Source of the DNA: Scilla litardierei
Taxonomy: Eukaryota > Streptophyta > Magnoliopsida > Asparagales > Asparagaceae
Assembly (NCBI GenBank): GCA_030789695.1
Contig: CM061135.1
Coordinates: forward strand, 110,306,301-110,370,300
Reading direction: 5' to 3'
DNA length: 64,000 nt
Positions 11,520 to 20,772 of the stretch are shown in pieces. The translations under genes were made by a program, and so were the position numbers. Within the stretch, counting starts at the first letter, position 1. Every line of letters starts with the position of its first letter. Under the pieces are notes generated by a model. It was not told where the DNA came from, ran no database searches, and worked only from the letters and a program-made list of their open reading frames with translations.

Positions 11520-11993
11520 CACTCTGCCTGTAGCGTAAATTGCGATTTTCAGGCTGCGCAGGGGCATTTTGGTCACGGATTTTTGGGCAGTTTTGGGGGG
11601 TATTTAACCCCAGTTTTTAACATAGGTTAGAGAGCTTTTCCCTTGGCTTTTTGCAACTTTTTAGATTAAACTTTTAGCTTTTGATTCTTGTGATTGGAGA
11701 GGAGAGAAAAGTTTATTTTTGTTGGATTCTTGGAGAACTCTATTGGTTTGTCTCCCTCTTCATTAAAAATCTCATTTTTATTGCTTATTTGAATATTGTG
11801 ATGAATTCTATTGCTATTTCAATTGATTATTTTTGCAATTGTGATATGAATTGTGAGTAGTCCTAACGTCTTGGGGCGTGGGGATGAACCCTACGAGCCC
11901 AATTTCCGATTTGTGATGATTCGGTGGAAATATTGCTAGAATTGCTATTAGGGTTAGTTTGGGATCGATATACTACGGATAGCTTGGTGTTCA

Positions 11994-12304
11994 TATCGAT
12001 TGGGATTTGCAAGAGATTGGATCCCAATTCGATAGGAACCCCTAGAAATCCGAATTGGGTTGAAATTGAGTTTCTGTAGTATCGGTTTGCAAGAGATTGG
12101 ACCGATACTAGGGTTCTCGATTGCAATTCCATACCGATACCCATTTGCAAGAGATTGGACGGGTAGGAACTATCCCTACCTAGGTCGCACCCCGAGTTTG
12201 CACGAGAGTGGGCTCGGGATGCGATTGGACGATGATGTTGATCCTAATGCTAGCTTGCCTAGGCTAGGGTTTGCAAGAGATTGGACCCAAACCTAGGCTA
12301 GCTA
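11994..12304 (+). other. Array of five stem-loops with a common 14-nt loop (5' LTR, R/U5)
   Basis: The loop TTGCAAGAGATTGG occurs at 12007, 12087, 12145 and 12271, and as TTGCACGAGAGTGG at 12198. Each is flanked by its own complementary arms: 11994-12034 (13 pairs, one bulge), 12077-12110 (10 perfect pairs), 12138-12165 (7 with one mismatch), 12186-12223 (about 11, one mismatch) and 12251-12304 (20-base arms, 17 pairs). The stems are unrelated in sequence. Because they lie downstream of the TATA-like site they should form in the RNA leader. Function unknown; packaging, dimerisation or translation control are possibilities. Confidence 0.7.
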
Positions 12305-12669
12305 TAGCCCGACAACAGCGCGAGAGCGTGAGCTAGGTTTTACATTCAGTTGCAACTAGTTCATCCGAAATCCTACCCTAGCAATTGTGATACCAATGAA
12401 TCACATTGACAAGATACGGTGAGTAGCAAGGATTCCCCATTCCCTAGGCGTCTTTATTTGATTTTATATCTCCATACTTTGTCTGACGATTGTGACAGGA
12501 TCGCCAAAAGGCAAATTCCCTCTTTTCTGTTCCTATAGCCAGGTTGTTCGGAGCAGGCACTGTCATTCGTCCTCCCTGTGTTCGATAACCCGCTCGCCGC
12601 TACACCGTGTGCTTGCGGTAAAACTACACGGTCGCCCTTTTTGGTTACATCTCGGAGCGATCAAGTTTT

Positions 12670-12687
12670 TCGCGCCGTTGCCGGGGA
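12670..12687 (+). other. Primer-binding site, complete family A element
   Basis: TCGCGCCGTTGCCGGGGA lies six bases after the LTR end. It has one mismatch (second base) to the tRNA-Asp-type site seen intact at 22652. Confidence 0.85.
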
Positions 12688-12839
12688 GGCGATTGTGTTT
12701 GATCCTACCACCCTAGCTATTTCTTTCTTTTTGTTTTATTTCTTTATTTTTATCTAACCCTTCCATTGTGCTAATCACTTCTTTGAAACTTTGTTTTCCC
12801 GTGCATGTACATGAGATCCACTACGGACCCCATTGATAT

Positions 12840-14750
12840 ATGTTTGATCCTGATATCGAGCGTACATTGCGGAGAATCAGAGCAGAGAGGAGACCCGATA
12901 CAGAAGGGAGGTTTATGAACGTCCGAGAGATGCCTGAAGAGTTAGCGGCAAGAATGGCGAGGATTATTTCTATTCGAGATAAGCTCCGACCTAAGACTTC
13001 CTCCACGACCTCGTCCATAGCCATGCCGGAGTTGGCGGCCGACAAGAATTTTGAGTTGAAGACTGGGCTTGTGGTTCTGATGCAGCAGGATCCATTTCAT
13101 GGGAACGCCCATGAAAATCCCCACTACCACATCCAGCTCTTCCTATCAAAGTGCGCCACCTTCCAGATGCCGGGCGTTACCCTGGATGCCATCAGACTGC
13201 GTCTCTTCCCCTTCACATTAAAGGATAAAGCTCTTTATTGGTTGAGGACGCAAGCTGAGGGAGTCTTTACCACATGGGATGGGTTGGCAAGCGCGTTCAT
13301 CGACAAGTTCTATCCGCCCTCCAAGACGGTAAAGATTAGGAGTGCTCTCATGTCCTTCAAGCAAGGACCTCAAGAGACAATCTACGAGGCTTGGGAGCGC
13401 TTCAAAGACCTACAGCATCAGTGCCCCCACCATAGCATTGAAGATTGGGAGCTAGTCCATAGCTTCTACAATGGTCTCCAACCGGGGACCAAGCAGATCA
13501 TTGATGCCGCGGCAAATGGGGCCATCCTATCGAAGACTCCCGACGAAGCTACGGCCCTAATTGAGGAGATGGCCTCCAACAATCAACAATGGGGCGACGA
13601 GCGAGGACATTCTTCATCCTCCTTGAAGCCATCTAGCATCTATGAGGCAAAGGCCGTAGCGGAGCTTACCAACAAGTTTGATTCTCTCCACAAGGTAGTG
13701 GAGAGACTGGAGAAGTATATTACGGAGCCCCAAGGAACCCCTTCCACATCTGTACCAACAAATCAAATGTGTGATTGGCAAGACCAATCCCAAGCTATGT
13801 ATTTGGGAGGAGAACAAGGAGAGGGATCTTTGGAGCAAGTTCAATACGTCGCGGGGAACCAAGGATATTGGGCCAATCCGGCCACAAGAAACCATCCCGG
13901 TTTCTCCTATGCAAACAATGATGGAGCATTGAACCCGCCACAACAACTACCTCAACAAGCTCGACCACAACAACAACAACAACAACAACATTATCCACCG
14001 AGGGGGCCTCCGCAACAAAATTTCCCACCAAAGCAACAAGTTCCACCCTATAGGCCGCCCGGATACAATCAAGGGTGGAGAAATCAAAACCCTCCACAAG
14101 CTCAACAACGATCTGAATTTGAAGTTAAGGTGGAGGAGTTCATGGTCGAGCAGAAGAAGATCAATGCTTCCTTGAGGGCGGGCCAAGACTCTCTTACAAC
14201 TGTCGTTGGACAAATTGCGGAGCAACTTGCGTTGCTAAATCGAAATAGTCAACAGTTGCCAGCGCAACCCGAGCAAAATCCACGGGGCAACACCGGCCAC
14301 ATCAACGCCGTTGTTGCAGTTACTACGAGATGTGGGAAGGATACCACTCCCGCTATGATTCCTACCGAGGAGCCCGTGGTGGAGATTGTAGAGCCAAGCG
14401 AGCCGGCCATTGAAGTTGAGAGGGAGAAAGAGCCGCAAAGGGAAGAAAAGTCTAGAGCGGAGCAATTGATTAAAGAGAGGCGTTTTATGCCACCGATCCC
14501 ATTCCCTCAGAGGCTTGCTAGAGCAAAAATAGAGAAACGGCTAGCCAAGTTTCTCGAGTATTTGAGAGGGGTAAGCCTCAACATTCCTTTCCTCGACGCT
14601 ATAGTGGAAATCCCGACATACGCCAAGTTCCTGAAAGATTTGATTACGGAAAGAAAGAGGAAGGAGAAAATCATGCTCGCCGAGGAGGGCTCTTGGTTCA
14701 CCAAGAGAGAGAAGGAACCCGCCAAGTTCAAAGACCCGGAGAGTTTTTGA
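12840..14750 (+). CDS. gag: Gag polyprotein of the non-autonomous Athila-type element
   Basis: A 636-residue ORF. Residues ~95-250 have the retrotransposon gag (capsid) pattern: PHYHIQLFLSKCATF, LFPFTLKDKALYWL, SAFIDKFYPPSKT, ETIYEAWERFKDL, FYNGLQPGTK. A Gln/Pro-rich segment follows at ~360-420, then an acidic stretch. No CCHC zinc knuckle is seen, although family B gag has one. Another ATG at 12805 is in a different frame; the left copy at 5227 shows that frame was once joined to gag, so the true N-terminus is probably longer and a small frameshift lies between 12805 and 12840. The ORF ends with TGA at 14748-14750, and protease follows in the same frame. Confidence 0.85.
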   Translation: MFDPDIERTLRRIRAERRPDTEGRFMNVREMPEELAARMARIISIRDKLRPKTSSTTSSIAMPELAADKNFELKTGLVVLMQQDPFHGNAHENPHYHIQLFLSKCATFQMPGVTLDAIRLRLFPFTLKDKALYWLRTQAEGVFTTWDGLASAFIDKFYPPSKTVKIRSALMSFKQGPQETIYEAWERFKDLQHQCPHHSIEDWELVHSFYNGLQPGTKQIIDAAANGAILSKTPDEATALIEEMASNNQQWGDERGHSSSSLKPSSIYEAKAVAELTNKFDSLHKVVERLEKYITEPQGTPSTSVPTNQMCDWQDQSQAMYLGGEQGEGSLEQVQYVAGNQGYWANPATRNHPGFSYANNDGALNPPQQLPQQARPQQQQQQQHYPPRGPPQQNFPPKQQVPPYRPPGYNQGWRNQNPPQAQQRSEFEVKVEEFMVEQKKINASLRAGQDSLTTVVGQIAEQLALLNRNSQQLPAQPEQNPRGNTGHINAVVAVTTRCGKDTTPAMIPTEEPVVEIVEPSEPAIEVEREKEPQREEKSRAEQLIKERRFMPPIPFPQRLARAKIEKRLAKFLEYLRGVSLNIPFLDAIVEIPTYAKFLKDLITERKRKEKIMLAEEGSWFTKREKEPAKFKDPESF

Positions 14751-15572
14751 ATTCCTTGCACCTTAGGCGGTGTCCCTCTACAAAAGGCGTTAGTGGACTT
14801 AGGGGCTAGCGTTAGCCTCATGCCTCTCTCCATGTTCCTAAGACTAAACACCGGCACAAAATTGAAGCCTACCGACATGCGGATACAACTAGCCGATGGT
14901 CGGATCATAAGGCCGGTAGGGATCACAGAGGATATCCCGTTACAAGTCCCGGGGGGCATATGTTTGCCATGTGATTTCGTGATCATGGATGTCAAGGAGG
15001 AGGGAGATACGTCGCTAATACTTGGACGCCCGTTCCTCGCCACCGCCGGTGTCATTGTCGACGTACGTGAAGGGACTCTAACATTGAATGTCGACAACAT
15101 CGAGGTGGAGCTTCATATTCCCAAGGCAATGAAACATATGCCTTATCATGAGGAGCTGGACTATATGGACCTCCTTGACGAGGTTATTGATGAGGCGATC
15201 CCCCATTCGATCGGCGCTCTATTCAAGGAAGATTTTGAGGAAGGGCTGGATTTGGGACAAGAAGAAAAGATGGAGCATTCCCCTGACCTCTCCATGGAAA
15301 TTGATGAAGGCGACGCTGATGTCGCGAGGATACGAGAGCTCTGCAAGCTCTCAAAGATGAAGACTCCAAGGAAAGCCCCACCGATACGGAAATCGGTGTC
15401 GCTGGTGAAGCCGAGGCCCGGAGCAAGCACTAGCTTGGGGGAGTCACCCCCCAACACTACCAGAGCCAAAGGAGCACCGAGGAAGAATGCCCCGCCACAA
15501 CATCCAAATTTAAGCGTTCTTCCCAATAAATTTGACGGGTGCATCTCATATGCACCCAACATCCCGCATTGA
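14751..15572 (+). CDS. Aspartic protease region, in frame after the gag stop
   Basis: The frame continues directly from gag past one TGA. It opens with an IPCTLGG-type segment and has the Athila-style active-site motif VDLGASVSLMP (codons around 14790) and later LILGRPFLAT, a retropepsin motif. The protease would cut Gag. After the protease fold the ORF has an acidic and then a basic tail and stops at 15572, where RT would normally follow. Either the TGA is read through at low frequency or it is a recent nonsense mutation. The sequence cannot decide. Confidence 0.8.
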   Translation: MPCTLGGVPLQKALVDLGASVSLMPLSMFLRLNTGTKLKPTDMRIQLADGRIIRPVGITEDIPLQVPGGICLPCDFVIMDVKEEGDTSLILGRPFLATAGVIVDVREGTLTLNVDNIEVELHIPKAMKHMPYHEELDYMDLLDEVIDEAIPHSIGALFKEDFEEGLDLGQEEKMEHSPDLSMEIDEGDADVARIRELCKLSKMKTPRKAPPIRKSVSLVKPRPGASTSLGESPPNTTRAKGAPRKNAPPQHPNLSVLPNKFDGCISYAPNIPH

Positions 15573-16731
15573 ATTGAAAATCAAAGGGGGTCGAGCTCAA
15601 GACCTTAAACGAGCGCTTGTCGGGAGGCAACCCGACGGTTATCGCTTTATTTTTACTTTTCCTTTATTTTTGTTTTAGAAATTATTAGTGTTTTGAGTCA
15701 TTTGCCCAAAAATTTCGTGATAACGGGTCCTATTTTTCTTTGACAGGAGAGGAGAAAGGGATATCTACCATTAGGAGGATGAACGAGGCGACGAGGAGCA
15801 CTCCAGGAATGCGCTCGATGCTTAGGCGGAAGATGAAATCGACTGGAGGAAGAAAAACAGAGTTTAGAGCCCAAACGAAGCCAAACAGCAGAAAACAGGG
15901 TTCACTCGGCCGAGTATACTAGTCACTCGGCCGAGCACATAACTTCGTCCGCCCGAGCGGCTCACGAACGAGGGAAGTCTGCTGTACCCAACTCTCTGTT
16001 TCTTTTCTTGATTTCAGAATAATTGCCACTCTGCCGAGTATATATATTCACTCGGCCGAGTAAAACTGATACGCTCCTAGGGCGAGTCTTGCCGAGTAGC
16101 TTGTGCCACTCGGCCGAATGGACTTATTCCACTCGGTCGAGGGTGGCAAATCCACTCGACCGAGTCGTAAAATTTTTCCTATTAAAGGCATGCGGGGTCG
16201 GGTGCGGAATACGAAGCGTTATATCTTTCCAGCGCCCGAGCCCCGCACCCCCCGCTGCTGCGATCTCGACTCACACCCTCCCTCGCTCGATCCGCCGCCC
16301 CACCGCCGCGCTCGGCCGACCACCACCGGCCGACACCACCTCCGCCTCGCTCGAGTTGCCGCCGGCGACCACCTCACCGGCCGAGTTCCGGTAGCGTTTA
16401 TTTCGCCTATTTTCTCCTCTTTTGCATATTTTTCGACGATCCATGTGTTTAACGAGCCCCAAAACCAAATCAACTTCATTATCTCTCTATCATACCCCTA
16501 ACTCCCCATACATTTTGAATATTACTCGTTGATATCTTCGTTTGATGTGCAGGGTATATTGGGGAGCTTAGGGGAGCCCAGGGGAGCTTCCGGGGATCGT
16601 TTTGGGCTACGTGGAGGCGTCGTCTTCGCACGCTTTCATTACTTTGCTCTCACGACGTGTCGCGGTATACTCTTTCCTTTATTTTACGCACGCCGCATTT
16701 TTCACGTTTTTGGTGAGCACCCAGGGCCCAC
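15573..16731 (+). other. Spacer with a second CTCGGCCGAG palindrome array
   Basis: There is no convincing coding sequence. Between 15903 and about 16170 are roughly eight variants of CACTCGGCCGAGTG, the motif of the family A LTR, with one more near 16310. GC-rich leader-like sequence follows up to the ATG at 16732. This may be an internal promoter or leader for the downstream ORF, or LTR-derived sequence placed there during loss of pol. Both are inferences. Confidence 0.5.
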
Positions 16732-18854
16732 ATGCCGCCCCGGACACGGCCACGGTCGAGGAGAGCTTCCGTCAAGCGGAAGCGATCGGATGAGCCCGGC
16801 CCCTCCCACGAGGTGGAAGAATCTCCTCCGCCTACACCACCACACCCCGTTCACGCCGCATAGCCTGCAGACCCCGCACGCCCCGCACAGCCTGCAGAGC
16901 CCATTCACCCCGCACAGCCACTCCCTGTCGTCCCACAGCCACCACCACCGGCTCCACTTGTCGGACCGCTGGGGATTACGTTCCGGGACGACGCACACCG
17001 TGTCGTTTTTGAGCGCATTTCCCAGCGCTTGATCGTACCCTCCAGGTTCACACACCTTGCAGACCTAGGACGCCTGGGGGTACTCGAGGGGATGCTCACG
17101 TTGTATGACAACGTGGGTTGGCGAGATTTCTTCCAGGTGTCGACGGACACGTTCGTCCGTCCGACACTTGAGGTGCTTAGTTCTATCGCCCGGACCGACG
17201 AGGGATGCTCGTTTAGGTTCATGGACCGAGAGTGCCAGGTCACTCTCAGTATGATGAGAGCTTTCTTTTCGTGGCCCGATGTCCCCGGGGCCGACCGTGG
17301 TTACGCCCCCACTCACATTCCCCCACCTTCCTTCGATTCCGGCGCTTTCTGGCCCGGATCACGGGTCTACCTGCTGCCTTCGACCCTAGTAGGGCCAAGG
17401 CCTCGGCCATCGTCCACCCTTGCCTCCGCATAGCTCAGCGCCTTATGGCGACTACCTTTTTGGCGAGATATGAGCCTGGGACGATGTCCACGCCGGAGCT
17501 TTATATGCTCTACGCGATGACGCGCCCCAGAGCTCTATCTAGGGAGGGCGACGAGTTGGTCCCCGCCGTCGTGATTGATATCGCGAGCTGGTTTTTGGAT
17601 CGCATCATCGTATCGGTGGGCGCTCGCTCACCGATATGTTACGACGGTCTGATCACCCTGCTCGCCCTGATGACCGGCGAGGACTTTCTGGATGACGTGC
17701 GACGAGCCCCGGGCCCCACTTCACTGTCCATAGACGTCATGGCCCGGATGAAGATGCTACGTCCGCGCGGTCAGCGGCACTGGGTTTGGTTGCACGGCCC
17801 CTACAGTGCGGATTACATGATCCTTCCGAGCCCAGCTCGGACTCAGATTGCACCAGCACAGGTGGACTGGCTTCCGACGATGGATCTCCTGATCCCCGCC
17901 GCCTACGTGCTTGAGGCCGAGGAGGCTGAGCAGGCTGAGCAGGCCCACGCTGCACCCGCTGACCCCGCTGCTCCTGCCGACCCTGTGGCCCCTCAGCAGC
18001 CCGATATTTCTGCTGCTCCCGACACCTCTGTCCACACTTCTGCCGGTGTCGGAAGTACCCTCGCTGAGCCCACCTCCACCACCTCCACTACCTCCACGCC
18101 CACTACCACTCCCACCACAGCTGGCCCTCTGTCCGTTGAGCCCGTTTCCTCCGCCCTACCCGAGCGCCCACCGACTATAGTTGAGAGCGGAGAGCCCTCT
18201 TTTGCTGCCGTCCTGGAGACCGTGGTCTCCACCTCTGTCCCCACCGCAGCTGTTTTTTCTGAGAGTGTCGTGGAGTCTGTCCACATGTCTATGTCACCGA
18301 CCTCTCTGGCCGCCTCGTTGCCACTTTTATACTCCACTTCCGTTGCTGCTGCCTCCACCTCTTACCAGCCTACGCCCCGGCCTTGCACTGAGGCCAGGCC
18401 CACTCTTGTGAGCACAGCACCTTTCCTCCACTTGCCTGTTGAGCCTATCCACTACACCACCCGAGTCCGCCAGCCCCGTCCTACACAGCACAGACAGGTG
18501 TGTCCCTCTGCACCACCTCCCCCCGACACTGTACTTCAGAGCATTCGTGCTCTCGAGGGGGCGGTGAGTGCCCTCAGAGGCGACCTTAGGACGATGTCTG
18601 CCACCGTCACCGCTATGGCCAGTCGCTTTGACCTACTTCCAGGCATTCACTATTTCCTCACTCAGATTCTCGAGCGGCTTCCACGCGTACCCACACCCAC
18701 CCAGCAGGTACCCACCCCCACTCCCACTCCTACACACACCCAGCCTACTTCCACACCCACACCCACACCCACACCCACTCAGCAGACTGTTCCCCAGCCA
18801 CCACCTCCTCCTCCTCCGCCTCAGGACGGAGACGGCGCAGCCCCACCCTCTTAG
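16732..18854 (+). pseudogene. ATHILA ORF-1-type protein, one stop and one frameshift
   Basis: The ATG at 16732 opens a basic N-terminus (PRTRPRSRRASVKRKR, nuclear-localisation-like). A TAG at 16861-16863 interrupts. The same frame goes on to about 17350 with GWRDFFQVSTDTFVRPTLE and the W-P segment typical of the ATHILA ORF-1 family. Near 17351 a one-base loss shifts the frame, which then runs to 18854: SAIVHPCLRIAQRLMATTFLARYE, a Pro/Thr/Ser-rich linker, a short heptad-like helix near 18535-18680 and a PTPTPT/poly-Pro tail. Total about 700 residues. It lies where some Athila elements keep an env-like ORF. Its role is unknown, and no membrane segment is evident. Confidence 0.75.
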
Positions 18855-20772
18855 GCACCCTTGATGCCATTGATTCTTTTTGCCGTCATGCTGCCCGTCT
18901 CTGCTGGGTCCTGTTGATTTTTGACCACCCCCCCTCCCCTCACTGTTTTTGGGACCTCATTTTGTTCATATATTTCTATATCATTTTTGGGAGAGAGGGA
19001 GAGTTTTTGGTGTCACACTTTTATATCTGATTCACTCCCATATCTACATGCATCATGTCCGCATCATATTTTTCATTTCGTTTTTTTTTATTTTCTTTTT
19101 CCTCATGCATGCATCCTCACCTTCCCCACACTTTACACGTCTCTCGGTGTGCCACACTTCGCACATTGATGACACTGTGCACTTTAGCTTGGGGGAGTGA
19201 GTTCTCACGTTCTTTTCGATTTACCACCTTTATTTTTAGGGTTTTTTTCACGCCATTTTCCGTATTCGCACTCACTTTCATCACTTTTTCCTTTTTTTAC
19301 CATGCATCACGTTTTTCTTATTTTCTTTGTGTGCTGCATTGTAAATAGCTTCATTTTCCCTCTCTGTCTTTATTTCTTTTTCATCTCATGCTAGAGATGA
19401 CTTTTCTGTGATGATGATGACGTGGCGTTAGCTTTCTCTATATGCATGCTATACTTGTCATGTCTTAGATTTTATTTCTGATATCATATGCTGTGATTTG
19501 CCTTGCATTTAGAGATAGTAACCCACACTTTTTCCGCATGAAAATGGATGAAATTTTATTATTAGCTGAGTCTGAATATTCATATGTATGATATCGTAGA
19601 AAACACACCAAGATTCACGCATTGAATGCTTATATCTGGAGTACCGTTTTCTTTTCCTATATCACTTCTATTTGCATGATTTGTACATTTCACTTCAGGA
19701 TGATTGAATGATGTTAGCTATGATAAATCTGGATTAGTTAGCTTTTTTGTGATCAAAATTGAGTAGATTAGATTACCCTGCTGAAGTTGTCGTGCACGTC
19801 TTATAGAGTGAACTGAGAGACATATTTATTTCTTTCTCCACATATCTTGAACATCAATTCTCTATTTTAAAATCATTGGTGAATCTCCCCTTAGCGATTC
19901 TAATATATGGCATTTCCCCCGCTATTAATTCCTAGCTCCAAATTCCCCAAAACCAAAGAAAGAAAAAGAAAAATTCTTGTATACCCTCATTTCTCTTTGA
20001 TTTGGGATCATTGTGTATATATGCTATTAAAAAAAGAAAAGAAAAAGAAAAGAAAAGAGAAAAGAATCTCAATAAACGATCCCATCTCATGTTCTCTCTC
20101 TTTCTTCCCTCTTTTTGTTTTTATTTTTATTACTTTTGGAGCTTCATAAAAATGGGGATGTAAATATTTTTTTTTGTGCCACCACGCTTATAGATAAGCT
20201 TGGGGGAGAGAATCCCATGATGTGTGAGAGAGTGACTACTTGACGGTGCACGACAACCTAGGCTAAGTAATATTCTATACTCGGTGAGATCGTTTTAGCT
20301 TCACGAAATCCAGAAATCTATGCCTAGCACTCATTTCATGAAATCCATGTTTTTCTATTCTTTCTATTCTATTGCGTGATATTCTTATACTCCTCATAGA
20401 AAGCATTCAATTGAAAAGTGTGTGATCTGCGATATTGTATACCGCTTTAGATGATTCAGGCGATGTTAATTCTAAAATTATTCCATTTTTCATGCTATAT
20501 CAATATTCTTGGGTTTTTCTATTTCTATTTGCACCATTATACTATGATATCGAAATAAAAGCCTTTGACATGTGTTTTACATTCGGTGCATGCTATATGA
20601 GTAAGCAAAACCCACGTCCTGAGAAAATGATCTAGCAGCTTCCCTTTTCGCTTTCTTCTTTCTTCTTCGTTTTTCGTTTTTTGTTTTTCGTCGTTTTCGT
20701 TTTCTGAATCCACCGGGTTCGCCTTTTACTTATCTTCCTCGAGGACGAGTAAGAGGTAAGCTTGGGGGATTT
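18855..20772 (+). other. Long noncoding 3' region of the family A element
   Basis: Pyrimidine- and AT-rich with no supported ORF. The polypurine-like AGCTTGGGGGA occurs at 19186, 20197 and 20760; only the last directly precedes the 3' LTR. The segment 19602-19687 resembles 28446-28535 in family B. A short purine-rich A/G tract lies at 20029-20065. Confidence 0.6.
20757..20772 (+). other. Polypurine tract before the family A 3' LTR
   Basis: The purine-rich GTAAGCTTGGGGGATTT ends at the first base of the 3' LTR (20773). It is the expected start of plus-strand DNA synthesis. Confidence 0.8.

Larger units (their letters stand above)
10841..12663 (+). repeat. Family A 5' LTR (complete element)
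   Basis: Ends are TGATC and GATCA. TATTTAA at 11601-11607 is the probable TATA element, so sequence downstream of about 11630 should be in the transcript. The U3 part carries the CTCGGCCGAG array (11137-11519). The R/U5 part carries five stem-loops (11994-12304). The 3' LTR has the same length and differs at few bases. Confidence 0.93.

Noticed and set aside
17737..18358. Minus-strand ORFs within the Athila-type ORF
   Set aside because: Shadows caused by the Pro/Thr/Ser-rich, GC-rich plus-strand coding sequence.
18949..19394. Phe-rich plus-strand ORFs resembling membrane proteins
   Set aside because: They come from pyrimidine-rich noncoding DNA at the 3' side of the family A element; an env-like protein is not supported.
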